Origin: Myxococcales bacterium
GTDB taxonomy: Bacteria; Myxococcota; Myxococcia; Myxococcales; Myxococcaceae
Assembly: GCA_016191815.1 (NCBI GenBank)
Contig: JACPVI010000066.1
Span: 1-42,621, forward strand
DNA length: 42,621 nucleotides
Direction of reading: 5' to 3'
Notes under the pieces: generated by a model
What the model was told of the DNA's origin: nothing
Databases searched by the model: none
The model's input: only the letters and a program-made list of their open reading frames with translations
Shown: positions 10,891-18,870 of the stretch, piece after piece
How the letters are laid out: each line of letters opens with the position of its first letter
Position numbering within the stretch: the first letter of the stretch is position 1
Program-made: the position numbers and the translations under genes

Positions 10891-12846
10891 TCAGGGTCGT
10901 TGATTGCGGCGGAGGGTGGGCCTTGCGGGTTTCGAGACCCGGCAGAGAGCGGGCCTCGCTCCACGCTTGGAGCATCGCAGGCTGGCAGCTCCGAGCAGCA
11001 GCATCAGCGGCTCCGCCGCGGAGGTGGGCGCACCGCCACAGCCGCACCCCTGCCGTGGCGAAAGCTCGTACTCGAGCACTGGCTGAAGGTTGAGCCGTTT
11101 GGCCACGGAATTGGCCGCTCCGAAATCGCCGTCGACGACGACGAAGCGCCACCTCTGGGGCTCGTCGGCTCGCACCGTGTCGTCGCGGAAGTCGACCAGC
11201 CGCTCCTGCGGCCGGAGGAGCGCGGTGACGTGCACATGGCGGGTGCTCTCGATCAGGAAGCGGTTCGGCCCGATTCCCATCAGGCCGGTCGGCAAGGGCA
11301 GAGTGTGCTCTGGGTTGGTGAAGGCGGCTGCGGGGAGGTCGATCAGCCGGTCCTCATCGAGCGCGGGCACGTAGACGAGGCGATCGAAGGAAACCGGGAA
11401 GACGGCGGAGATCGAGCGGTCGCTCTTCGCTGCGGCGGCGGAGACGTCGATGGTCAGCTCGGCGTGGCCCTCGGCGGTGCGGCTCCAGAGCTGTTGGACG
11501 GTGCGCCCCGGCGCCTCGACCTTCACCTCGAGCGGCGGCGCCTCGAGTGGTTCAGCGGCGCTGGAGAGCGGCGCGGGCGGCTCGGAAACGGTTCCGGCGG
11601 CCAGATCGATGCGGCGCCGGGCCGGGCCGCGCAGCTCCGGGGCGTCGATGCAGCGCTTCGACGCCTCGCTGGCCAGGTGGGCGTGCTCGAGCGAGTAGTT
11701 CACTTCGGCGAGCCAGGGGTTCCACCCGGTCGAGTCGGACACCTGGGCCAGCAGCAGCTCCCTTTCCGCCTCCTCGAGCGCGGCGCGCCGCGCTTCGTCT
11801 CCGGGCCGCCTCTGTGCCCAGGCGACCACTGCCTCGCACGCGGCCACGTCCATGCTCGATCGCAGGTTGGTGGCCAGGACCACGCTGTCCTTCTCGGTCG
11901 GCACCAGCGCGTCGGTGAGCCCTCCGAGCCCGCCCATCCAACGGTAGAGGTTTCGGGTGCTGTTGGGCTGCCAGGTGCCGTCGTTGATCGGCGGCATGGG
12001 AGGGAACGCGCCGCGCTGCTTGGCCAGCTCCACCAGCTCGGTGATGGTGACAAAGCGCACACCGGCGTCCTCGGCCTGGACACGCTGGCCTTCGTACTCG
12101 CCGATGCCCGCGTCGGTGGCGAAGAACTTCTTGCCCGCGTAGGGGTTCATCTTGCTCGTGACGATCAGCTCGCCGTCGCCGGGACCGGACCAGCCAAAGC
12201 TCAGGTCTCCCACCGCGCCGCCGCGGCCACCCACCGCCACGTCGATGCCTCCGGACCGGAAGAAGGCGCGCTGCTCGTCGGCGTGCTGGTACGAGAGCAG
12301 GTTCTTCGGCAGCACGGCGGTGGTGTAGCCGTGCTCGCGCATGAGGTCGAGCATCCCCTCGTTGAACTGTCCCTCCTGGGTGAACACGACGCCGGAGAGA
12401 ACGAGCCCGTGCTGCTGAAAGATTCTCTTGTTCCGCGCGATCGACCGCACCATGTCCCGTCGCGGGTAGGCGAGGAAAAGCTGATCGCTGTAGTGCCAGC
12501 TCACCAGCTCCACTTGGCCTAGGTCCACCAGCGCCCGCAGTTTGGCGAGCGCTGCGGGGTGCCTCGCCGCCATCACTTCGATCATCAGGCCTTGCAGCTC
12601 GAGGTCGACCTTCCACGCCGGGTGGCGAAGGTAGATGTCGAGCACCGGCTCGAAGGACTCGGCGATGATCCGGTCCTCGACCTCGGCCTCGGTGAGGTCG
12701 TAGTCGGGGATGCGGTTCTTCCCGTCGGGGAAGCGGGTCATCCCGCCCGCGACGTACTGGATGTTGTAGTGCCACAGCGTCGCCTGGACGTTGTCCGCGA
12801 AGGCGGTGGAGGCGATGGACACGGCAAGCAACAACCCGAGGCGCAT
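10891..12846 (-). CDS. Secreted GH57-like protein with MYXO-CTERM-like tail
   Basis: A 651-residue protein from the ATG at 12846, chosen because a clean signal peptide follows (MRLGLLLAVSIASTAFA, cut before Asp-Asn). The first 350 residues look like the alpha/beta barrel of family 57 glycosidases or related polysaccharide-active enzymes (WHYNIQY, VELVSWHYSDQLFLAYPR, VVFTQEGQFNEGMLDLM). A beta-rich region follows. The C-terminus has the three parts of a MYXO-CTERM sorting signal: GCGCGG at residue 600, a hydrophobic stretch (PLMLLLGAAS), then basic residues. The tail runs about 20 residues longer than usual. It is probably exported and surface-anchored after myxosortase processing. The substrate, perhaps an alpha-glucan or EPS, is inferred only. 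Confidence 0.75.
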   Translation of the reverse strand: MRLGLLLAVSIASTAFADNVQATLWHYNIQYVAGGMTRFPDGKNRIPDYDLTEAEVEDRIIAESFEPVLDIYLRHPAWKVDLELQGLMIEVMAARHPAALAKLRALVDLGQVELVSWHYSDQLFLAYPRRDMVRSIARNKRIFQQHGLVLSGVVFTQEGQFNEGMLDLMREHGYTTAVLPKNLLSYQHADEQRAFFRSGGIDVAVGGRGGAVGDLSFGWSGPGDGELIVTSKMNPYAGKKFFATDAGIGEYEGQRVQAEDAGVRFVTITELVELAKQRGAFPPMPPINDGTWQPNSTRNLYRWMGGLGGLTDALVPTEKDSVVLATNLRSSMDVAACEAVVAWAQRRPGDEARRAALEEAERELLLAQVSDSTGWNPWLAEVNYSLEHAHLASEASKRCIDAPELRGPARRRIDLAAGTVSEPPAPLSSAAEPLEAPPLEVKVEAPGRTVQQLWSRTAEGHAELTIDVSAAAAKSDRSISAVFPVSFDRLVYVPALDEDRLIDLPAAAFTNPEHTLPLPTGLMGIGPNRFLIESTRHVHVTALLRPQERLVDFRDDTVRADEPQRWRFVVVDGDFGAANSVAKRLNLQPVLEYELSPRQGCGCGGAPTSAAEPLMLLLGAASLRCSKRGARPALCRVSKPARPTLRRNQRP

Positions 12847-12995
12847 CGGCACTCTCGCGGAGAGGACTCCCCTCTGGACGCCGCGGCTTGTACCGGACGG
12901 TGGGCCAGGAGTCCAGGCGCGGGCCCGCGGGACGGCCGCCGTGGCGCCGCCGAGTGCCGGCGGGTGAACGGGCATGCCACTTGCTGACAGCTCTG

Positions 12996-13244
12996 ATGGT
13001 GCTCGCGTTGCTTTGTGACCCAAGCTGGCGGGAGACGTTGGTGGAGTGGCTGCTGCTGCCCTACCACGCCGCCAGGTTCCTGATGCGCGAGCACGCGCCC
13101 GCGGCGCTCTTTGGGCCAGCGTTGCAGCGGATCGTCGGCATCATCGCCTGTGTCCTGACTTACGCAGGCTTGGGCCTGCTTGCCGCAGCGAGCGTCCCCC
13201 AAGCCTCGCGCCTGACCGAGCGGCCGCCTACTCGGCGCCCATGA
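12996..13244 (+). CDS. Possible small membrane protein
   Basis: An 82-residue frame from the ATG at 12996 with two hydrophobic stretches (MVLALLC at the start and IVGIIACVLTYAGLGLLAAAS later) joined by an amphipathic part and ending in a basic tail. It lies between two minus-strand genes, and its end overlaps the end of the convergent pruA gene by 17 bases. No ribosome site is obvious and no family is recognised. Two well-formed membrane segments argue against a chance frame, but the call is weak. Confidence 0.4.
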   Translation: MVLALLCDPSWRETLVEWLLLPYHAARFLMREHAPAALFGPALQRIVGIIACVLTYAGLGLLAAASVPQASRLTERPPTRRP

Positions 13245-14865
13245 ACGGGTATCCGTAAGCCGTCGGCGGAGCGAGGTTCTCCTTGATCACCCGCGGCGAC
13301 ACCCAGCGCACCAGGTTCAGGAGGGAGCCGGCCTTGTCGTTGGTGCCAGAAGCCCGGCTCCCGCCGAACGGCTGCTGTCCCACCACCGCTCCAGTAGGCT
13401 TGTCGTTCACGTAGAAGTTTCCCGCCGCGTGGCGGAGCTCCTGGGCGGCGAGGGCGATCGCCTTGCGGTCGCGCGCGAAGACCGCCCCGGTCAAGGCGTA
13501 CGGCGCTGCCTGGTCGCATTCCCTCAATGTCTCCAGGTAGCGCGAATCCGGGTAGACGTAGAGCCCGACCAGCGGCGCGAAGATCTCCTCGCACATGATC
13601 CGGTGGCGCGGGTTGGCGAGCTGGACCAGGGTGGGACGGACGAACCATCCCTCGCGCCGGTCGGCCTCGCCGCCCGCGACGATCGCCGCGTCGCCTCCCT
13701 TCTTCGCCAGCTCGATGTACGAGGAGACGTTCCTAAAGGACGCCTCGTCGATCACCGCGCCCATGAAGTTCCGGAAGTCGGCCACATCGCCGACCTGGAG
13801 CTCGCCGATCAGCTCGGAGAGCCGCGGCTTGAGCTTGGCCCAGACCGACTCCGGCACGTACACCCGGGAGCAGGCGGAGCATTTCTGCCCCTGGTACTCG
13901 TAGCCGCCGCGCACGATCGCCACCGCCAGGGCCTCGAGGTCCTCGGCCGCCGAGGGGTGGGCAAAGACGAAGTCCTTGCCGCCGGTCTCTCCGACCAGCC
14001 TGGGGTACTGCCGGTAGCGGGTGATGTTCTCCCCCACCGTCTTCCACATCCCCTGGAAGACCGCGGTGGAGCCGGTGAAGTGGACGCCGCCCAGCTCCGG
14101 GCTGGCGAGCGCCGCGCCTCCGACCGCGCTCCCCTTCCCCGGCACGAAGTTGATCACGCCCGGAGGGAGGCCGGCCTCGCGCAAGAGCTCCATCACGAAG
14201 TAGGCGCTGAGCACCGCGGTGGAGGCGGGCTTGTACACCACGGTGTTTCCCATCAGCGCCGGGGCGGTGGGGAGGTTGAGCCCGATGGAAGTGAAGTTGA
14301 ACGGCGACACCGCGAGCACGAAGCCGTCGAGCGGGCGGTAATCCATGTAGTTCCAGATCTGCGGCGAGCTGTCCGGCTGCTCGGAGTAGAGCCGCTCGGC
14401 GTAGGCCACGTTGAACCTGAGGAAGTCGATCGACTCGCAGGCGGCGTCGATCTCCGCCTGGTGGGCGGTCTTCGACTGCCCGAGCATGGTGGAGGCGTTC
14501 AGGATCGGCCGGTAGCGAGTGGCGAGCAATTCGGCGGCCCGGAGGAAGATCGCCGCGCGCTCCACGAACGGGGTGCGGGACCATTCCTGCTTCGCCTGCA
14601 TCGCCGCGTCGATCGCCTGCTCCACTTGCGAGGCCTCGGCCTCGTGCACGGTGGCGAGCACGTGGGAGTGACGGTGCGGCATCCGCACCTCCGATGTCCT
14701 CCCCGTCCGCACCGCTTTGCCACCGATCTGGAGCGGAACCTCGATCCGCTCCGACGACATGCGGCGGAGCGCGTCTTTCAGCTCGTCGCGCTCGCGCGAG
14801 GCGGGCGCGTAGGCGAGGACCAGCTCGTTCTTCGGAGTGGGGACGCGGACGTTTCCGTGGATCAC
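13228..14865 (-). CDS. pruA: 1-pyrroline-5-carboxylate (glutamate semialdehyde) dehydrogenase
   Basis: A 545-residue aldehyde dehydrogenase that oxidises glutamate gamma-semialdehyde to glutamate with NAD, the last step of proline breakdown. Signature regions: VSPFNFTSIGLNLPTAPALMGN, FTGSTAVFQGMWKTVG (cofactor site), VGETGGKDF with the catalytic glutamate, YEYQGQKCSACSRVYVP with the catalytic cysteine, and a C-terminal PFGGSRASGTNDKAG. The monofunctional eukaryote-type form is about this length. I chose the GTG at 14865 because GAGG lies upstream and the protein then begins IHGNVRVPTP as in the family; the frame stays open further upstream. It is divergent from the flavoenzyme subunit genes across 152 bases, which suggests a shared catabolic role. 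Confidence 0.93.
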   Translation of the reverse strand: MIHGNVRVPTPKNELVLAYAPASRERDELKDALRRMSSERIEVPLQIGGKAVRTGRTSEVRMPHRHSHVLATVHEAEASQVEQAIDAAMQAKQEWSRTPFVERAAIFLRAAELLATRYRPILNASTMLGQSKTAHQAEIDAACESIDFLRFNVAYAERLYSEQPDSSPQIWNYMDYRPLDGFVLAVSPFNFTSIGLNLPTAPALMGNTVVYKPASTAVLSAYFVMELLREAGLPPGVINFVPGKGSAVGGAALASPELGGVHFTGSTAVFQGMWKTVGENITRYRQYPRLVGETGGKDFVFAHPSAAEDLEALAVAIVRGGYEYQGQKCSACSRVYVPESVWAKLKPRLSELIGELQVGDVADFRNFMGAVIDEASFRNVSSYIELAKKGGDAAIVAGGEADRREGWFVRPTLVQLANPRHRIMCEEIFAPLVGLYVYPDSRYLETLRECDQAAPYALTGAVFARDRKAIALAAQELRHAAGNFYVNDKPTGAVVGQQPFGGSRASGTNDKAGSLLNLVRWVSPRVIKENLAPPTAYGYPFMGAE

Positions 14866-15017
14866 GATGCACCTCGCAATGGGACAGCGGCGGCGGAACA
14901 TACCCGGAAGTCCGCCCGGCCGATCAACCGCGAGAGACTGGGCTCTCGTTCCCTTTCGCGCGAGGCTGCTCAACTCTTCCTTGCTCTCCCGCGCCCCTTC
15001 TCCTATCCACCTCCCCC

Positions 15018-16334
15018 ATGCGCCGGCTGGGAGGCTGGGGGAAGGAAATCGAGCTGGACCTCGAGGGGAAGCTCGTCCCGGCCCTCGACGGTGAGCCGGT
15101 CGCCGCATCGCTGCTCGCCGCCGGAGAGAGCGTCTTCGCCCGCTCGGTGAAGTACCACCGCCCCCGCGGCCCATTCTGCTTCTCGGGAGGATGCTCGCAG
15201 TGCCTGATGCGGGTGGATGGCGTGCCCAACCTCCACACCTGCCGGGTGCCCGCCCGCGCGGGCCTCAAGCTCGAGCGGCAGAACGCCTACCCGTCCGCCA
15301 AGTTCGACTTGCTCGCGGCCACGGACTGGCTGTTTCCCAAAGGCCTCGATCACCACGAGATGTTTGCCCACGTGCCGGCCGCCGATCGGGTGCTGACACG
15401 CGTGGCGCGCCACCTCGCGGGGCTGGGGAAGCTTCCCGATGAGGCGCCGCCCTCGGCCAAGCCTGCGGAGACGATCCGCACCAAGGTGGCCGTAGTCGGG
15501 GCGGGGCCCGCCGGTTCGAGCGCAGCCAGGGCGCTCGAGGAGCGAGGGCTGCCCTACCTGCTCATCGAGCGGGAGCCTTACCTGGGCGGCAGGCTCGTTC
15601 ACGGCGCTCCCGACTCCGGAGAGCCACCGCCTCTCGATCCTGCACCCACCTCGGTGTGCCTGGAGGCGACTGCCGTCGGCCTGTACGATGATGAAGAAGG
15701 AAGGTTCCTGGCGGTTTTGCGCCACTGGAGCCTCCTCAAGGTGTACGCCGAGCGCTTCCTCCTCGCGCCCGGCGGCACTCCGACGCTGATCGCGTTCGAG
15801 AACAACGACATCCCGGGAGTGCTCGCCGGCCGGGCGGTGAGCCGGCTCCTCCGCGTGCACCGCCTGCTCCCCGGAGAGCGCTTCGCCCTGATCGGCGAAG
15901 GCGCAGAGATGTACGCGCTCGCGCGCCTGCTCGAGTCCAACGGCGCCACCGTCGCCGCGGTGGTGGACCTCTGCGCCGCTCCAGGGAAGGGCGCGCTCTT
16001 CGTCCAGCCGGTGCGGGCGCTCGGGCGGAGGCGCCTCCACGGCCTCGAGGTGCGAGGCCACGACGGAGCCCTCCACCGGATCGACTGCGACGCGGTGGCG
16101 CTCTGCCGGCCGCCCGCCCCTTCCTTCGAGCTGGCCCGGCAAGGCGGCGCGCTGGTGGTGTTCGACGAGCAGGCGCGGACCTTCGCGGTGAAAACCGACG
16201 CCCATGGCCGCACCACCCAGCGGGGCCTCTTCGTGGCCGGCGAGGTGGCCTCGCCGATGAGCGCCCTGGCGGCGGCCGAGCACGGGCGGCGAGCCGCGCA
16301 GGCGATCGCCTCCGAGCTTTCGGGGGGACTTTGA
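15018..16334 (+). CDS. [2Fe-2S]/FAD oxidoreductase subunit (sarcosine/opine oxidase alpha-like)
   Basis: A 438-residue fusion. Residues 1-100 form a ferredoxin-like [2Fe-2S] domain with Cys54, Cys59, Cys62 and Cys75 (CFSGGCSQC then HTC). From about residue 155 comes a pyridine-nucleotide/FAD disulfide-oxidoreductase fold with GAGPAG at 161-166, FENNDIPGVLAGRAV and a final VAGEVASPMSALAAAEHGRRAA. This matches HcnA+HcnB-type or opine/hydroxyproline dehydrogenase alpha subunits with the ferredoxin part fused at the N-terminus. It overlaps the next gene by four bases, so the two proteins surely form one complex. The ATG at 15018 lacks a clear ribosome site. Electrons would pass from the beta-subunit flavin through Fe-S to this flavin or to the respiratory chain. 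Confidence 0.85.
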   Translation: MRRLGGWGKEIELDLEGKLVPALDGEPVAASLLAAGESVFARSVKYHRPRGPFCFSGGCSQCLMRVDGVPNLHTCRVPARAGLKLERQNAYPSAKFDLLAATDWLFPKGLDHHEMFAHVPAADRVLTRVARHLAGLGKLPDEAPPSAKPAETIRTKVAVVGAGPAGSSAARALEERGLPYLLIEREPYLGGRLVHGAPDSGEPPPLDPAPTSVCLEATAVGLYDDEEGRFLAVLRHWSLLKVYAERFLLAPGGTPTLIAFENNDIPGVLAGRAVSRLLRVHRLLPGERFALIGEGAEMYALARLLESNGATVAAVVDLCAAPGKGALFVQPVRALGRRRLHGLEVRGHDGALHRIDCDAVALCRPPAPSFELARQGGALVVFDEQARTFAVKTDAHGRTTQRGLFVAGEVASPMSALAAAEHGRRAAQAIASELSGGL

Positions 16335-17815
16335 GCAAGACCGTCCTCTGCACCTGCGAAGACGTCACCGTCGAGGACGTGGAGACGGCCATCGCCAAGG
16401 GCTACCGCGACGTGGAGTCGGTGAAGCGGTACACCGGCTTCGGCACCGGCTTCTGCCAGGGCAAAAGCTGCCTCTCCGCGGTGGCGGACATGCTCTGCCG
16501 GCGGGCGGACCTCCACGGGGAGGCGCTTGCGCCATTCACGCCCCGCCCGCCCTGGCAGCCCACCGAGCTTTCGATCCTGGCCTCGGCTCCGGTCGACGAG
16601 TCGGCCCCGCCGGTGGGCGGAGTGCCGGTCTCGCTGGGGCTCTCCAACCGCGCGCTCCGCCCATCCGAGCCTTTGCCCGCCCGCGCCCAGGTGGTGGTGA
16701 TCGGCGGGGGAATCATGGGTCTCGCCCTGGCGCACAACCTCTCCTTGTGGGGCGAGCGAGACATCCTGGTCCTGGACAAGAGCTACCTCTGCGCCGGCGC
16801 CTCTGGCCGCAACGGCGGCGGGGTGAGGATGCAGTGGGGCACCCAGAGCAACATCGAGCTGGCGAAGCGGTCGATCGAGCTGATGAAGGGCTTCGCCGGG
16901 GAGATGGGCATCCACATCTGGTTCCGGCAGGGCGGCTACCTCTTCTTGGCCAAGAGCGACGCGGTCGCGCGCCGCCTGGAGCGGAGCGCCGCCCTCCACA
17001 ACCGGCACGGAGTGCCCACGCAGATCCTCTCTGCCGAAGATGCCCGGGAGATCGTCCCCGAGCTGACCATGCAGGGCGTGAAGGTGTGCGCCTTCAACCG
17101 GCGCGACGGGGTCATCTTCCCCTGGCCGTTCCTCTGGGGCTACGCCCAGAGCCTCACCCGCCGCGGCGCCCGAGTCGAAACCTTCACCAAGGTGACGGGT
17201 TTCGAGCTTTCCCAGGGCCGGGTGCGGGCGGTGAAGACCGACCGGGGAGACGTCTCCTGCGAGGCGGTGGTGCTGGCCGCCGGCGCCTGGAGCCCGGAGG
17301 TGGCCGCTCTCGCCGGAGTGAAGCTGCCCAACCAGCCACACCGGCACGAAATCCTCAGCACCGAGCCCTTGAAGCCCTTCTTGGGCCCGCTGGTGTCGGT
17401 GATGGACAGCGGGCTGTATTTCAGCCAATCCACCCGCGGAGAGCTGGTGGGGGGCATGGGAGACCCGAAGGAGCCAGCGGGGATGAACCTCGGATCCACG
17501 CTCCGCTTTCTCTCCCGCTTCGCCCGCGCCCTCATCGAGCAGCTCCCGGAGGCGGGGAGGATCAAGGTCTTGCGGCAGTGGGCCGGCCCCTACGACGTCA
17601 CGCCCGACAACAGCCCCATCCTGGGGAGGACGCCCACCTTGCCGAACCTCCTCCAGATGTCCGGCTTCGTCGGCCACGGCTTCATGATGGCTCCGGCCGT
17701 CGCCGAGCGGATGGCGGCGTGGATGGGCGGCCAGCCCGACGAGCTCTTCACCCGCTTCAACCTCTCGCGCTTCGCCGAGGGAAGGCTGGAGCGCGAGGAC
17801 ATGATCATCGGCTGA
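16331..17815 (+). CDS. BFD-DAO fusion flavoprotein subunit (imino-acid oxidase beta-like)
   Basis: A 494-residue fusion. Residues 1-55 are a BFD-like [2Fe-2S] domain with Cys7, Cys9, Cys42 and Cys47 (CTCEDVT, GFCQGKSC). From residue 120 it is a D-amino-acid-oxidase/sarcosine-oxidase-beta fold: VVVIGGGIMGLALAHNL for FAD, GASGRNGGGVRMQWGT, and a C-terminal TPDNSPILG and FVGHGFMMAPAVAERMA. The start is the TTG at 16331, which overlaps the alpha-subunit stop (TTGA). Family members oxidise sarcosine, proline, hydroxyproline, glycine or opines. Divergent pruA suggests a proline-like imino acid whose product is P5C or a hydroxy-P5C; this is inference. No separate gamma or delta subunit gene is present, because both Fe-S modules are fused. 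Confidence 0.86.
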   Translation: MSKTVLCTCEDVTVEDVETAIAKGYRDVESVKRYTGFGTGFCQGKSCLSAVADMLCRRADLHGEALAPFTPRPPWQPTELSILASAPVDESAPPVGGVPVSLGLSNRALRPSEPLPARAQVVVIGGGIMGLALAHNLSLWGERDILVLDKSYLCAGASGRNGGGVRMQWGTQSNIELAKRSIELMKGFAGEMGIHIWFRQGGYLFLAKSDAVARRLERSAALHNRHGVPTQILSAEDAREIVPELTMQGVKVCAFNRRDGVIFPWPFLWGYAQSLTRRGARVETFTKVTGFELSQGRVRAVKTDRGDVSCEAVVLAAGAWSPEVAALAGVKLPNQPHRHEILSTEPLKPFLGPLVSVMDSGLYFSQSTRGELVGGMGDPKEPAGMNLGSTLRFLSRFARALIEQLPEAGRIKVLRQWAGPYDVTPDNSPILGRTPTLPNLLQMSGFVGHGFMMAPAVAERMAAWMGGQPDELFTRFNLSRFAEGRLEREDMIIG

Positions 17816-17905
17816 CGCCGGGGCCGAAACCGCTGCATACAGCCACTGCCACAACGCGGCGGCGACATCGGCGATAATGTGGTTAGGACAGCGCCGAGGA
17901 CACCA

Positions 17906-18739
17906 ATGCCCGCTCGTGTCAAGCAACCCAAGCAGCCCAGCCGACCGGCAGCCGTCACCGGGCCTTCGCGGCCCACTTCCACCGCGCCCGCCGCGGCGGT
18001 TCGTGAGCTTCGCACTACCCCGAAGCCGAAGTCCGACGACTTCGCCCCGCTCAGGAAGGCGATCATCGCTTCCGCCGGCCCCGCCGCCGAGGCGGCCGCT
18101 CCGGCCCTGCTCCGCGCGCTGTACTCCGCGTCGAGCAAGATGGGGTCCGGCGAGGCCCCCGAGGCGGTAGCGGTCGAGGCCGCCAAGCTGGTCCTCTCCT
18201 CGCCGGAGATGCTGGCGTCGTTCAAGCACGCCCTCCCCGCGCTGGAGGCGGCGGCCAAGACGGTGGGAGGCCCCGCCGCCGCGAAGGCGGCCGCGGCAGT
18301 GCTGCCGCTGGTCGCCAATGGCCAGACCACCAAGGCCATCCTCAAGCTCGCGACCGAGGTGGGAGGAGCACAGGGGCGAAGGCTCGCCGGAGCCGCGCTG
18401 CGCGGGCTGGCCAAGGGTGGGATGGCGAGCTCCGCCGCCGAGGTCGCGGCCACCGCGGCGAAGATCAGCGCCAAGACGACCGCCAAAGGCGCCGCCGGCG
18501 CGGTGGGCAAGGCGCTCGGCAAGGCCGCACCGATCGTGGGCAACGCGGTGAACATCCTCTCGGTGGGCACCTCCCTGGTGAGCCTCATCAAGTCGCTCGG
18601 AGATCGCCAGTCCACCGCGGGCGGAAAGCTGGCACACGTCCTCCACCTGGCCGCGTCCGTGGTGGGATGCTTCATCCCCCCCGTCGGCGTGGCGGGCGAT
18701 CTCGCCATGGCCGGCGCCAGCGTCGCCGGCGTCAAGTAG
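17906..18739 (+). CDS. Orphan Ala-rich helical protein with hydrophobic C-terminus
   Basis: A 277-residue protein I do not recognise. It starts at the ATG at 17906 with GAGGA six bases upstream. There is no signal peptide; residues 1-40 are a Lys/Pro/Ala-rich, probably disordered leader. The middle is Ala-rich amphipathic helix (AAKTVGGPAAAKAAAAVLPL and similar). The last 70 residues hold two hydrophobic stretches (APIVGNAVNILSVGTSLVSLI and LAASVVGCFIPPVGVAGDLAMAG) that could form a membrane hairpin. The next gene encodes a larger protein with the same kind of leader and lies 131 bases downstream. A membrane-active or secreted protein is possible, but no function is shown. A GATAAT at 17873-17878 could be its -10 element. 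Confidence 0.75.
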   Translation: MPARVKQPKQPSRPAAVTGPSRPTSTAPAAAVRELRTTPKPKSDDFAPLRKAIIASAGPAAEAAAPALLRALYSASSKMGSGEAPEAVAVEAAKLVLSSPEMLASFKHALPALEAAAKTVGGPAAAKAAAAVLPLVANGQTTKAILKLATEVGGAQGRRLAGAALRGLAKGGMASSAAEVAATAAKISAKTTAKGAAGAVGKALGKAAPIVGNAVNILSVGTSLVSLIKSLGDRQSTAGGKLAHVLHLAASVVGCFIPPVGVAGDLAMAGASVAGVK

Positions 18740-18870
18740 CGCAGCCTCCCAGTCGGCCGCCGCGCCTTCCCCGAGCTGCCAGGGCCCTTTCCAGCCCTAT
18801 CGCGCAACTTGGGGCGCTGGAGCACGGACAATCCACTTGGGTTTTCTCAAGTCCTGGGAGTGATCTGCAC

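Noticed and set aside
10868-10895. Terminator of the GH57-like gene (CCTGACGC/GCGTCAGG stem)
   Set aside because: The eight-base stem overlaps the stop codon, has a 12-base loop and is not followed by a T run on the minus strand.
15599-18646. A very long open frame (about 1000 codons) antisense to the oxidase genes
   Set aside because: High GC keeps antisense frames open. Its translation is Arg/Gly/Ala-rich with no domains, whereas the plus strand encodes clear flavoprotein motifs.
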